64,000 bases of DNA from Cryptomeria japonica (taxonomy: Eukaryota > Streptophyta > Pinopsida > Cupressales > Cupressaceae). The DNA lies in assembly GCF_030272615.1 (NCBI RefSeq), contig NC_081408.1, forward strand, positions 622,848,476 through 622,912,475, written 5' to 3'. Shown here in pieces: positions 23,181 through 35,290 of this stretch (positions within the stretch are counted from its first letter, which is position 1; each line of letters starts with the position of its first letter). A model generated the notes under the pieces. That model had not been told where the DNA came from and did not search any database. It was given only the letters and a program-made list of their open reading frames with translations. The position numbers and the translations under genes were made by a program.

Positions 23181-23870
23181 GCCCTTGTAATGTCCTCAAT
23201 TGACTGATATTCTTTGGAGGTGGCATGTCCATGATTGCCTTGACTTTCGCAAGATTTACCTCAATACCTTTACTTGAGACAATGTATCCTAGGATCTTTT
23301 GTGAAGTTACTCCAAAGACACATTTCTTGGGATTGAGACGGACACAGTATTGTTCCAATCTATCGAATATTTTATCTAGTACTGCCACATGACCCTCTCT
23401 TGTTAATGATTTAGCTAGTAAATCATCGACATAATCTTCCATTATGGTGTGCATCATACCATGAATGATTGTAGTCATGGCTCTTTGATATGTTGCCCCT
23501 ACATTCTTTACACCAAATGGCATCACACTCCAACAGTATGTTCCCCATGGAAATGTGAAAGCAGTTTTGTGTTGATCCTCTAGAGCAATTTTAATCTGGT
23601 TGTACCCTGAAAAGCCATCCATAAGAGAAAGCATTTCATGACCTATGGTTAGATCGACAATCATGTCGATTTTTGATAAGGGGAAGTCATCTTTGGGATA
23701 TTCTTTGTTCAAATCTCTAAAGTCTGTACAGATACGAATGCCCCCATTAGGTTTGCCAACATGTAAAATATTGGAGATCCACTCTGCATAATCAATTGGT
23801 CTAATGAAACCAACATCCAAGAACTTTTTAAGTTTAGCCTTGACAAGAACATCAATCTATGGGTGCATCT
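23181..23870 (-). pseudogene. pol: Reverse transcriptase of element D
   Basis: On the minus strand the RT runs from GFIRPIDYAEWISN through RICTDFRDLNKEYPKDDFPL, LMDGFSGYNQIKIA, WSVMPFGVKN and the catalytic MEDYVDDLLAKS (YVDD intact) to LGYIVSSKGI and PPPKNISQL. A reading frame of 215 residues is open (23820-23173). Upstream, the join LRKM to HP crosses the inserted 4228-bp element E at 23871. Confidence 0.92.
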
Positions 23871-24189
23871 TGTAATTCCCCACCAGGAAACCCCGAAGGG
23901 ATAAGGCTAAAACACTCAAATGGAGTGCAAATAATTTTTTTTAAGTAATAATAAGAATTAATTAAGAGTGTTAATATTAAGTCACAACATAAAGATACAT
24001 AGGAGTTATCTACGCTTAGATAACACAATGGAAGACTAAACAAACCTAAGGAGTTTCCCAACGTGATTACGTAACCTTACACCTAACTCAACTCGCGACA
24101 TTAGATTCAATTAAGCTGGATATCTTAATTATAAGTTATTACTTAAGATGAGGATTTAATATGTTCGATGAATTGACATTTTTGAATTT

Positions 24190-24960
24190 AGGAAGCGTTC
24201 ATCTATTATGATTGGAGATGAGGCTAGCATGAGGATATTTACTCAATGTATTTTTAACGTAGGCAACTTAAGATTTCTCCCATTAAGATTTAAATGGGGT
24301 TAACTTGACGAGTCCATCCATTTTAGATACAATGAGACTAATATATCGAAGTACATTCATTTAGGTTTTAAAAGTAACCAACCAAAAGAGATCATCCTTT
24401 ATAGTTTAAAGCATGGTTAATAGGACGAAATTATTTCATTTAGGGATTAAGAATGCAAACTAACATAAAATGGAATTCCTTCATTTGGGTTTAAACATAA
24501 CCAACTAATAAATCGTAGTTCATTTAGAGAGGATAAAATGTATATAGTCTAAAAGAGTTCATCCATTGAAGTTAAAATAATGCTAAGAGATGAAGTCCAT
24601 TCATTAAGGTGAAATTGCAATATAGCTACATGAGTTCATCCCTTTAATTAAAATATAGTTAGCAAGATGATATTCATTCGTTCAGGATTAAAAATATAAG
24701 TACATAGTGACGATCATCCATTAGGATTAAAATATATATCTATCTTAATGAGTTCACTCTTTTAGTTTAAATTAAAGTTAATATGAAGAGATACATTTGC
24801 TATGGGTAAGATATAAACAACTAAATGAGTTCTTCCATTTTAGTTCAATTATAGCTATCATGAAGAAGTTCATTTATTAAGATAAAACGGTAAATAATCG
24901 AAAGAGGTTCATTCATTAGATTTCAATTTAGATATTACAATAGTTAATCCAATATATGTT
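24190..24960. repeat. Diverged tandem array of about 55-60 bp inside element E
   Basis: The phrase GAGTTCATCCATT..AG.TTAAA, followed by an A/T-rich TATAGCTA-like stretch, recurs about a dozen times at roughly 55-60-base spacing. Copies are strongly diverged. The array is noncoding. Confidence 0.6.
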
Positions 24961-27334
24961 ATCCATTTATTACGTTCAATTTACAAGCTTTATGACAAGT
25001 TAATTTAATAATTGTAACCTAGTGAGTTTATTTCCATGCTTACTTCTTTTTCGTTAATGTTAACAAATTACTTTCCATAATCATGTTTACAATCTTTTAT
25101 GACTCTATATTGCTACATTTAATAAGATGATTATATTTAAGCATTCGAAAATTTACTTTATTAAATTCCCATTATACACTTACATAATGCAACCATAAAT
25201 GATAACTTAAACTATGAAATAAGAGTGACAAAGCATCGCATAACACATATATGATCTCGGAGTTCACCCCTAGAGGGCTACATCTCCGAGTCTGCTCAAC
25301 TGCAAGACCCCTTTGGCATTTAATATAGTTAAGATTACATAAGGTTCATGTCATATACATCCTTGCCATTTAGGCAATCACAACCACTATACAACGACCA
25401 CTTCGGCCAATAATTACATAAATGATGCCTTTTTAGAAGCGGATCCAACTGAACACATCAAGTAATTTCAGGTTCTATTGTCTGACGATACTCTAACTAG
25501 GGACGTGATCGGCTATGACCAACACAAGTAACCAGATGACAGGGTCCAAACAAACCTATCAAAGCCTTGCCAATACTTAACACAAGCGGAAACATAAAAT
25601 AAACTTGCCCTATTTCCCATTATCTATTTCACATTATCGGGGAAGAAAATAACTAAGCTATTTATTCTACTAAAAGAAGGTATCATTTTCTTCCAAACTT
25701 CCAATCGACACATTATTAAATTTCCGTTATTTCTAATAGCATCTCATTTTAGTTTTTAAAAAAAGATCCAATGATAAAACATTTCCTTTTCCAATTACTC
25801 CTAAACTTTAGCATTCCACTTCTTAATTTCCTAGATGACCTATAACATTAAAATCCGAAAATAATATATCCTTGGATAATATATTAGTTTTAAACATCAC
25901 CAAATAATAATTATATTTTAATTCAAAAATCTCCCATAAAAATATAATTCCCTTGCATATACTAAACAAATACACGATCTAAAGGTATGAATTAACATAT
26001 AATTCTCTATGTATATATGTGCCTAAATTAATAAAGCAATGACTAAACAATAATTATTATGCATTTGAAAGTATACTCCAAATTAGGAATCAACAATTAA
26101 TATATTTTTATTAATATATATTATTATAAAAATTATCACAATTAACATATATTTAAATCTATACATTAATTAATAATTAATATATAATATATAACTAATA
26201 ACATATATTAATTAAAATTTAATAACATTAAAACATTTTTTTTTTTTAAAATCAAAATTTAAATTTAATAAAATAAATAAATTTTGTTTTAACAGCCACA
26301 CGTTTTTTGTCATTTCTCAAAAACCCATAACTTTAATTTTATGAAATTTATACAGAAGTTATAATGAAAAGTCATGAAGAAATCCAAAACATTTCGTAGA
26401 AACCTAGTTTGTAAATTTGGAGATATTGTTGACATTCTAAAACAACATTTTCTGTCATTTCTCAAAAACCCAAATCTCATTCATTCACAGATATATTTTT
26501 CCAGAATGTTCAAAATAATAAAATGGAGAAATTTTCCCAGCAAGTTCATGATTTTCCCAACAAACCAATAGCTTTCAGATAACAAGATTTGCTCAAACAT
26601 GAAACCATTTAAACATTCTTGAACCCAAAAACAAACAATATTCACAACTAATATTCAAATTTTAAGAGCATTCATGGATATTTTTAAACCAACATTTCAT
26701 GAAGATCCACCAAATACCATTTTTATTTTGATTTAGCAAAGAAACAAAAGGGAAAAACCGGGATCCTACCTCTTTAGCATTCCTGGTAAGATTCGAAGAA
26801 GAGCCCCCAACTTGCAGCTGTAGAAATCCATCCTTGCCAAAATCCCCAAATCTCCATCCCCATATTTTTCTTTTCCAAAAATTCAACAACCCCCAAAATA
26901 TTTTTCAACCTAGGTTAAATGGGAACCAATTTTGACCTAATTTCTAATTTCGAAATTTAAGCCCTTTTAAAATAAAAAGAAATAATAATTCTTTTCAACT
27001 ATTAAATTAATTTAACTTGATTTTCTAATTAATATACTTCTCTCTTATTTAATCTTAATTTTAATTTCTCAATATTAATTAAGCCAACATTTATATTTCG
27101 AACTATTGACAAGGGTAAAGTATTTAAATTAAATTAATTTCCAAAATCAACCTTTTTACACTATATCAACTTTACAAATTAAAAATAATTTTCTTTAAAT
27201 AATAAAATTTACCCTTTCATTTCCAAAATGCAAAAGTGGTTAAATTATGTCTATTTCCAAATGACTTTAAATCTTCCTTTTTAAAAAGGCATAAACTAAT
27301 TAAATTCGTTATTTAAAATTAACTATTAAATTAA

Positions 27335-27590
27335 ACTCGCTACAACATAATAAAGCGATCTTTTTAATAAATGACTAATCTCATGAAAGAAACCTATTTA
27401 TTCTAATTTCTCAACTACTAATGCGTAAATGAACACATTAATTCAAGTTAAATACTTTAAAGCTTGCTACAATTATAAATAAAGCGATCTCTTAAATTAA
27501 TGATTAATCATATAAAAGAAAACTATCTATTTTAAATTTCTAAATTACTAATGCGTACATCCACACATTAAATTGAATTAGATACTTAGG
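27335..27590. repeat. Two-copy tandem block of about 128 bp in element E
   Basis: The block starting near 27335 (CGCTACAA...AAAGCGATCT...CTAATGCGTA) is repeated in diverged form from about 27462, with the same order of landmarks. Confidence 0.65.
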
Positions 27591-28103
27591 ATAAAATACT
27601 CCATTCCCCACACGCAAGGCACACAAACCAAGAAGGTCCACCAATCACATGACACGCAACCCAAACGACAAAGGAACCCTACGGACCACGCATGACGCTC
27701 ACCTGATCATGGCTAAGGCAAGACGAGAGTTTTATGACCACCTAATCCAAATTCTAAGGATGAAGGAGGTATACTCAACCCTGCGAATCCTAAAGGAGAT
27801 GATCCCCGCACCAAGGCGATATAGTACCTGCAATCTCCTGCAACCATGAGTCATGCAAGCATACACATATATATACATATTAAATGAAGGCGTTAGCTCG
27901 AGGTTTATAACAAGAATTAGAGAGCAATTACATTTACACAAGAATCGATGCAAAAGTACAATAATAGGTATGCACAATATTCATATAGTCTAATCTACAA
28001 CATTATATAACAGTAAATCTACCATTCAAGAATGCCACAGAGGAAGTCAACCAAGGTCAAACGGGTTTTACAAGGCTGACTAGGGTAGGGGCATTACACA
28101 TCT

Positions 28104-30198
28104 TTCTGAGCTTTTGTTAGAAAAGTTTATCTCCTTCTGCTATAGTTAGGTGATGCATGACCAAATCTAGATCTAAGCCAGGCATGTCCGCATAAGACCA
28201 TGCAAAGTTGATTTGACGCTTCTAGAAGAATTCCACAAATTTTGGCTATTCCTCTGGAGTTAATAGAGATGCCAAATGTATTTGGTGAGAAGTCTCAGGG
28301 GTCCCCACATTGAACTCTTTTGTTTCCTCTATTAGGATGGTTGATCTTTCCTGATTCATACTAAAGGGGAGGATGTCAAACCTTTCATCCACAGGTGCCT
28401 CAGAGAGGTTTTCACCTTTGGATACACTCTTTATTTTTACTTTTTTGGGATTAAACAGTGCCACAGTGTGGTTTTCACTAGAAGATCCATGTTTTATTGT
28501 AATATTTTTGCAGCTGAAAGGTTTGGCATCTACCCCAAAGTATGTTGCGTTGTTAAGCTCAATGGAAAACCCAACTTTATTATCCCCGCTTAGTATGTTA
28601 ACCTGTAATTCTAAAAAGTCTATGAGTGCCTCATATTTTTGGAAATGGTCAAGACATGGGGGATTTGGCTGGTTCCATTCAATGAGTTCAGGATGGATGA
28701 TAGGCATTACTTCATCGATTAAGTTGAGCTCATGGGAGGCATCAGTAAGGGTTAATATAGAGGTATGAAGTTCATCGATGGTACTCTCCTTGTCAGATTT
28801 TGGTGTAGGATTTGATGTAGGACCTGTGGAAGTTGTTTCTTTCTCAGGAACCCAAAAAAATTTAATCCATGCTTCTCCATAAACTGGGATATCCTTACGA
28901 GGTGGAGGAGGTGATGTGTCTTCCTCGTGTGAAGTATTTAAATGCACTGAATCCCATTCCCACTCATGTGAGTCTATTTTTGAATCACTCTCTAGCATCC
29001 AATGACTGTACCAAGCTGGGATGTCTTTTGAATTGAATATTGTATTAGTCATTGGCTTATGTACTTTTGGAAGTGGGGTGGCTGGTGTTACTGGTGTTGT
29101 TGGTGCTATTGGTGTTGCTGGTGGGGTTATTGGCATTGTTGGTGCTGCTGGTGGGGTTATCGGTTTTGTTGATGTTGTTGGTGCTACTAATGCTACTGAT
29201 GGGGTTATCAGTTCTATTGATGCTGCTAGTGCCACTGATACTGCTGATGGGGTTATCGGTTCTATTGATGCTGCTAGTGCCACTGATACTGCTGATGGGG
29301 TTATCGGTTCTATTGATGCTGCTGGTGCTACTGATGTTTCTGATGGGGTTATTGGTTCTGTTGATGCTGTTGGTGTTATTGATAGGGTTGTTGGTGCTGC
29401 AGATATAGTCAAGGATTGCATCCTTGGAGTAATTGGCTGATACACGGGTTTGTTGGGTTTTCCTTTGAATTGAAGCTTAGGAAGAGATTCCTTTTGAAAA
29501 CCTACTCCAATTTTATCTTTTGGTTTCAACTTAGGTTGTAAGGGCTCGTGGTGTCCTTGTTTGGAATGTCCCAAAGCACCATGGCCATCATATCCCATTC
29601 TTTGCATTATGGTGAAGCCTTTGCCATATTTGTCAGTGGGGAGCTTAGCCTTCGGGCTTTCTTTATCGATAGGGTCCATGTAGATCCATTTTGCCAAGTC
29701 TTCATCCATGGTTTCCTCCTCTTGACTTTTACTAGGGGTGAATTGTGCCAAAGTGCAAGTTCTTTTGGCCAGTGGTGTTTGAAGTAGACCTTGGGGTTTG
29801 CCATGAGTTCTAGGGGATGTGAGTAACTTCCCAATACAAAAGAGTTGACTAAGATTATATTCCTCGGGACCTTTCTCAACCATTTTCATTTTCAATTTCT
29901 CCTGCTTTGGTTTAGGGGTTGTTAAGATGAAAAGAGAGGATGGATTAACATATGATGAGGAAGGGATAATTTCTCTGTTGTTAGGTATGGTGATCTCTTG
30001 CTGATGGTTAATATTATTACAATATGCAAATGGATTATCATCGCCGAGGATTGTAATTCCTACCCCGTTATGTGGAAACTTGATACATTGGTGATAGGTA
30101 GATGGAATGACTTGCATGGAATGTATCCAAGGTCTTCCTAACAAGAGATTATATGGCAAAGGAAGGTCTAGAACTTGGTAGACTATATGCTTCACCAC
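28104..30198 (-). pseudogene. Element D polyprotein: protease end, G-patch-like segment, Pro/Thr tract, linker to RT
   Basis: This is the longest open stretch in the window (650 residues, 30198-28246). Residues 1-60 are the C-terminal part of the protease (YNLLLGRPWIHSM). Residues 193-234 read GKGFTIMQRMGYDGHGALGH...KDKIGVGF, a glycine-spaced pattern like a G-patch RNA-binding domain. Residues about 264-380 are a Pro/Thr/Ala/Ser-rich tract with a 16-residue repeat. The rest is an acidic linker with a DIPAWYSHW block leading to RT. The frame continues past a TAG near 28244 up to the insert at 28098. A retroviral G-patch beside the protease is known in betaretroviruses; here it is an inference from pattern. 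Confidence 0.8.
29060..29409 (-). repeat. Coding minisatellite (48-bp unit) in element D
   Basis: A 48-base unit is repeated nearly exactly around 29209-29350, with degenerate copies to both sides. It encodes a 16-residue unit (ASIEPITPSAVSVALA). The length is a multiple of three, so the frame is kept. Confidence 0.85.
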
Positions 30199-31100
30199 TG
30201 GCCCAACTCTGATGGGTAATACAACAACTCATCTGGAAGAACATTCTGCATCATCATATGCTTTAATGGTTATCTTTTAGCTGACATCCACTTATTCTAC
30301 TACATAACCCAATGTTGTGACCAACTACAAGGTGCATATATTCAAGCCGTCTCCATTGTCAATCAAGACTTGCTTGATTCTATGTTGGTTTTTGAATCTT
30401 TCAATATGAAGGGATGCATTATGGGGTTGTTGGAAAGATGTGTTGTCACTTTCAGTAAAAGTGATACATGGTGATGACTTTAGATTACCAACCATGGCTT
30501 GAAACTGATTTGTGTTGAGGTTGGCGAGGACAGACGCTTCTTGGAGATCTTGATCCAAGATTGTTTTATGTGAGGGGGATAAGCATAAAATCTCTAATAT
30601 GGAGATGAGGGCTGGCGTCTTATGCAATTTCTGTACAAGATTATATTGTTTGGGGATGGGTGTCATTCCTTGTGGTGCTGCTCGAGTAGTAATCTTGCTA
30701 CGCCGCGTAACAACATTGCATGCAGGATTTGGATCTTTGATGGTAAGAGTTGCCACTTGTTCATCAACTTCATAAAGGTGATTCACAATATAAATGTATG
30801 TAGCCTGGGTGTAATTGGTTGTGGTATCTGTGTTTCTCCATGAGGTGGAAGGACCCCTATGATCATGTGATGGAAATGGATGCTTGAACATTAAGCGATC
30901 ATTATTGGATATTTTAGGGTCATGTCCTTCTATTTCAATTTCTCCTCTATCAATAAGATCTTGAACAAGATCTTTTAGTCGATGACAATTGCTTGTTTTT
31001 TGCCCTCTTCCTTGGTGAAATTCACAATGTTCATGATCTCACCACCATGGAGGCTTGACCCGAGGCTCATAATTGGATGTTTTTGGTAAGGTCACAAGAT
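30199..31100 (-). pseudogene. Nucleocapsid knuckle and protease of element D
   Basis: On the minus strand CEFHQGRGQKTSNC (about 31025-30985) is a CX2HX4HX4C-type knuckle with one His changed to Gln. It is followed by the conserved HRLKDLVQDLIDRGEIE helix. The protease active site appears as VLIDNGDGLNICTL (about 30380-30330). Relatives usually have an Asp-Gly-Gly-type triad here, so the site may be altered. The open frame 30891-30325 covers most of the region. A stop at 30325 and a few others separate it from the 30198 frame, which is in the same phase. Confidence 0.78.
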
Positions 31101-32418
31101 TGGAGGATACCAATTGACGTAAGATTGTTTCGATAGGTTCCCCTAAGGGTGTATATGTGTGTTTTGGCTTGTAGTTTTGTTGCTTTTGTTTTGTTCCTCT
31201 TGTTGTGTATTGTGATCTTGATTTTGTGGATTATTGATGGTGTTCTTGTTAGGAGGGGGATTTTGTCCTACAAACCTGACCACAAGTTGTGCAATTTTTA
31301 CTGTTCTTGCATCTACTATCCCGTCATTGACAATGTTCCTATTTTTGTTCCAAAGTTTTGGTTTATCACTATTATAATGTGGTCGAGGACCATCTTTAGG
31401 TTAATTGTAAATTTTGATGTCCCTTTTTGATGAGGGCTCTTTCACATTTTAGTCCTTGAGTGATCATCTCTTCAAAGGATTTTGTACCCTTCATGTCTAA
31501 ATGAAATTTCATTTCATCATTTAAGTTGGAAATGTAAATTTACACTAATTCTTTCTCAGGTAGATGAAGGGAGCATTTTCTAGATAGTTGCCTCCACCGT
31601 TGTAGGAAAATTGAGAACAATTCCCTGGGTTTTTGTTTGGTGTTGCACAAATCTGCCATGGTGACATCCCATTCTATGTTGTGTGCATAATGAGCGGTGA
31701 ATTTTTGGACCAGTTCCTCAAATGTTCTAATGCCACCTAGTAATTGTGAAAACCATTGTGTGGTTGTGCCCCCCAAAATTTGAGGAAAGAGGCACATGAG
31801 ATATGTGTCCTTATAGGCCACCTCTAAACAAGCTGATTGAAATTCTCGCACATGATCCCTAGGATCTCCTTTGCCCCTATACTTTTCAAATTTTGGTGTT
31901 TCGAACCCTCGTGGAAAAGGTGGCATAATCATGTTCCTATCAAAAGGATAGGGATAAATATAGTTAAGTGAAAACAGAGTAGTCTTCACACCACTATTCA
32001 GTTGTTGAGCAATCTTTTCTACTTGTTGCCTCAACATGTCTATTTATGAAGGAGGAGGAGGTGGAGGATTCCCTTGATGATTAGGGCCATAACGGAAGTA
32101 GTCTTTACCTCCTCCACCATCATGACGACTATGTTGCTCAGATGTTTGTCGTATCTGTGTTGTATCAAAGTTGAAGGGTAGTTTGGCACCCTCTTGAGCA
32201 AGTCTTAAGAAATGAGAATTTGCATTGTTTCTAAGGATTTCATCAAAGAGTCTATTGAATTTGGGATTATGTTGTGCTCTTTCGATATCCTCTGGGGTTG
32301 GAGTTTTGGGATCTTCATCATTAGTGCCTCCTCCAAAGGCCTCATGATATTCATTGAGGTTTTCTTCCTCCTCTTCAATTTCCAGTTGTCGATTTCTCAT
32401 TGATCTTGTTTGAGCCAT
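31101..32418 (-). pseudogene. gag: Gag of element D
   Basis: The frame begins MAQTRSMRNRQLEIEEEEEN at 32418. A proline run precedes a TAA at 32044-32046. It continues in frame from 32037 with FPRGFETPKFEKYRGKGDPRDHVREF and FPQILGGTTTQWFSQL, the standard capsid fold of this lineage (Retrotrans_gag). A stop near 31540 and others follow, but the frame can be read to the nucleocapsid. Gag would form the particle that packages the genomic RNA. Confidence 0.88.
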
Positions 32419-34440
32419 ATTTTTTATGTTTGTGAAATTGATTATGAGGTGGTGATGAAGTGTTTGATGGAAGACAAGTTTTGTGACATGTTTGATGGAA
32501 GATAGATATTTAACACTGAAGGTTGGATGTCAATAGAGTTCTTTGTGAATTGCTCTTGTGTTTTTCAACAAATTTGATTTGATGAGGTATAGCAAGGTTT
32601 GAGATGTGCTACAAACCAAGCTACCTAGTAATGAGAGGATGCACTCATAAACTAGTTTTAACTTGTGTAGAAATGCCTCTTAGGATGATTGATCCTAGAT
32701 GTAGAGACACCCTAAAAGTGATTTATTGGTTTGATTTAAGCAATATCTGGAAGTACTAAGGACAAGAACCTCTTTGTGTTTTGAGAGTTGAATGGATTTG
32801 TGATGTGTGGAGGTGAAAGTGGATAGAATATGTACCTCAATAAAAAATTTCTGTTACGAAGAGGGTTTCTACTTCTTCCTCTCTTATAGGGGTTGGTGGT
32901 TCCCCTCGAGCTTCGTTGTAGGTGATACAAATTTTAGGAAAGAAAGAAGGATTGATCTTGCCCCCTTTTTTCTTGTGATAATCAAAAGCTCTATACTGAG
33001 TAAAAGCTCTACTACTCAAAGTCTCTTTGTCAAATTCGTTGTATTTGCTTTGCAGGTACTAGTGCATATGACGTAAGAATACCCTATGTGTGAGATAGTT
33101 GTCTATTCATATAGAAAAACTTCCTTCTTTTGATAAAAAATTTTGAACCAAGTTGTCTCTTCTTTAATTTGATCTTTTGATGAAGACTCATTTTTCTCAA
33201 GATATGAGTGATGGTCATACAAAATGATACTTTGTTTCACTTTGTTGATGTTTGTTTTGTTTATCAATGTTTGATGTAGATTCGTTGGATGGATACTTGG
33301 TTTCAATTGTTTTGAATTGCTTTGACAAGAAAACACAACAAGCACACAAACACAATAACCTTGCCCTTTTTAAATAAAAGGCACAATAGGTGTGGGTCTA
33401 AATCGACCCACTCATGAACTTTTTGACCCTTTACAAATGTATTTTATGTTCCCAAACCCTGAAGTTGGCCCAAATTATTACTAGTCTGAAACAAGACGAA
33501 GACAACTCAAACACTTTTTATCCCTAAGGTCATGGCTAGTTGCGATATTTTTAGCCCACATCTTGATATTTCTTCAAATTTTGTACTACATACCTTATGA
33601 ATCCTGCCATCGCAGGTAAGGATGTGATATACTAAGTCTTGCTTGAGGATAACAGATAGATGATCCCTATGATGGAGGACTCACCACTTTCATCAAGCTA
33701 CAAGTAGCCTTTCAAAAAGCTCTGTTTCTAATCAAGGAAATATGTATGGTGAGTATCTTGGGAGAAAAACCATCTATGCTCTTGTACTGAACTTTTCACA
33801 AATATCCTCAATCAATAGAATCGGTGGGCTTCTAAAATAAGAGGTGTCTAGTAATGTTCAATGTATTTGGACATAAGTTGATTCTGTAGTGACTCACTTA
33901 AGAGCCTTGTAACTTGTGGTGGGGCCCATATGTCCTTTCGACAAGTTACACTGTAGGAACAACTACACCCAAGGCTACAACTTTCGCTCTCACCTGATTT
34001 CTATAGCGGCTCGAAGGATTTACCGTGCAAGGTCATTCCCAAGAGTGATGTGTCTCTTGACAGGCCTCTCTTAAAAATAAAAAATTTAGAGCGTTAGTAA
34101 CACTTTTCTCTTGCACCTAGGACCACGAGAGCCAAGGGAGAGGATAGTGTGTGTTAGAAATGGGACCACTCTACAGTTTTGCACAAATCATGAAAAACAC
34201 TTATTCTTTTTAACCTTTTTATCGCAATGTGATCTATATTCTATTTGGAGATGTTGCTCCAACAGTCATGGTGTTCTTTTTTTATCCCATAAAGCAATTT
34301 GTTTTCTAACTAGGAAAATGAAAATCCTGGTCAACAAAATTGAAGCACGTTTGCTTGAAGTAAAATCGCTTTGTAAACAAAAATGGACAAGTTTGTTTGT
34401 TCTTTTTATGATCCAAATTGAAAAATGAAGTTGATTTTTA

Positions 34441-34690
34441 AATCCTTTTGTCTGAAAACAAGAAAAATGAAGTTTGTTTTAAGCACCAAAAGTGAAAAAT
34501 GAGGTTTATTTTAAGTGCACCAAAAAGACCATGAGGTTTTTTTTAATCCTTTTTGTTTGAAAAAAACCTGAAAGATGAAGTTTGTTTTAAGCACCAAAAG
34601 TGAAAAATGAGGTTTATTTTAGTTACACCAAAAAGACTATGAGATTAATTTTAATCCTTTTGTTTGAATAAAACATGAAAGATTAAATTT
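34441..34690 (-). repeat. Tandem repeat of about 105 bp in the leader of element D
   Basis: Units start near 34441, 34545 and 34653 at an AATCCTTTTTG.TTGAA landmark. Each contains GAAGTTTGTTTTAAGCACC and AATGAGGTTTATTTTA. The third unit is partial. Confidence 0.8.
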
Positions 34691-34859
34691 TAAACTCCAA
34701 GATTTAAAAAAAATAAAATTCTAACTTAACTTCTCCAAAACCTGCAAGAAATTGTTAGTAACCTGCAAAATAAACCAGTTAGTAAAAAACAAAAATCTCA
34801 TGGGGGCTTCTACAAGCCTAAATTTAGTTTTTTGGTTACAATTTTTTTTTGGAACTCTC

Positions 34860-35220
34860 TGTTACAAAAGTGCTACTTTGTGAGAACACAAAAGCGCTAC
34901 TTCGGACAAAAGCGTCGAAGTATTTGCAAAAGTGTGAAAACAACTCATAGCAATGTTAAACTACAAACAAAAGCGCTAAAATATGAACAAAAGCGCTATT
35001 TTAACAGTTCTAACCGAATTAACAGACTAACAAAACAGAGAGTGCAAAAGCACTAGATTATTACAATAGCGCTAATAAATGACCAAAAGCACTAAAACTA
35101 TGACTAAAGCGCTAAACCTACAACAAAGGCGCTAAACCTATAACAAAGGCGCTAAAACTCATACAAAATCATTGAAACTCTTCTGTCGTTAGCGCCAAAA
35201 CGCGAGACAAAAGAACTAAA
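34860..35220 (-). repeat. Array of AGCGCT palindromes in the leader of element D
   Basis: CAAAAGCGCTAAA-type phrases occur at irregular spacing of about 17-60 bases. Five contain exact AGCGCT and about six carry one-base variants (GGCGCT, AGCACT, AGTGCT, AGCGCC). The hexamer is self-complementary. It lies within 450 bases of the primer-binding site. Confidence 0.75.
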
Positions 35221-35290
35221 GTGCAACCTATGTGTGACAATGATAGGAAAATGACAAAAAGTTAGATTTGGAAAGATCAGAAGGGTACGT

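Larger units (their letters stand above)
23871..28098. mobile_element. Element E: 4228-bp insert with TG...CA ends, probably a solo LTR
   Basis: The insert splits the protease-RT linker of element D and is flanked by a perfect duplication, CATCT (23866-23870 and 28099-28103). Its ends are TGTAATTCCCC and GGGGCATTACA, inverted repeats with one mismatch over 11 bases. It is AT-rich with no convincing protein. Features include a diverged tandem array (24190-24960) and a duplicated block (27335-27590). The 5-bp duplication with TG...CA ends favours a very long solo LTR or a large LTR derivative. The long terminal inverted repeat leaves a DNA-transposon derivative possible. Orientation cannot be decided. 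Confidence 0.75.
32419..35289 (-). other. Long 5' leader of element D
   Basis: These 2.9 kb between the primer-binding site and gag show no convincing gene. Nearest the primer-binding site lie an AGCGCT-motif array (34860-35220) and about 2.3 copies of a 105-bp tandem repeat (34441-34690). The remainder is unremarkable. Long leaders are usual in Tat/Ogre-type elements. Confidence 0.7.

Noticed and set aside
27649-27849. 66-residue plus-strand open frame in the 4.2-kb insert
   Set aside because: It is the only non-AT-rich open frame in the insert, but has no recognisable motif and lies close to the insert's end. Support is insufficient.
29021-29440. Plus-strand repetitive open frames (Gly/Val/Ile- and Leu-rich)
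   Set aside because: They are the antisense of the coding minisatellite in Gag-Pol of element D. The minus strand carries the recognisable protein.
34860-35220. AGCGCT motifs as a CRISPR-like or satellite array
   Set aside because: Spacing is irregular and the repeated core is only 6-11 bases. It is treated as a leader motif array.
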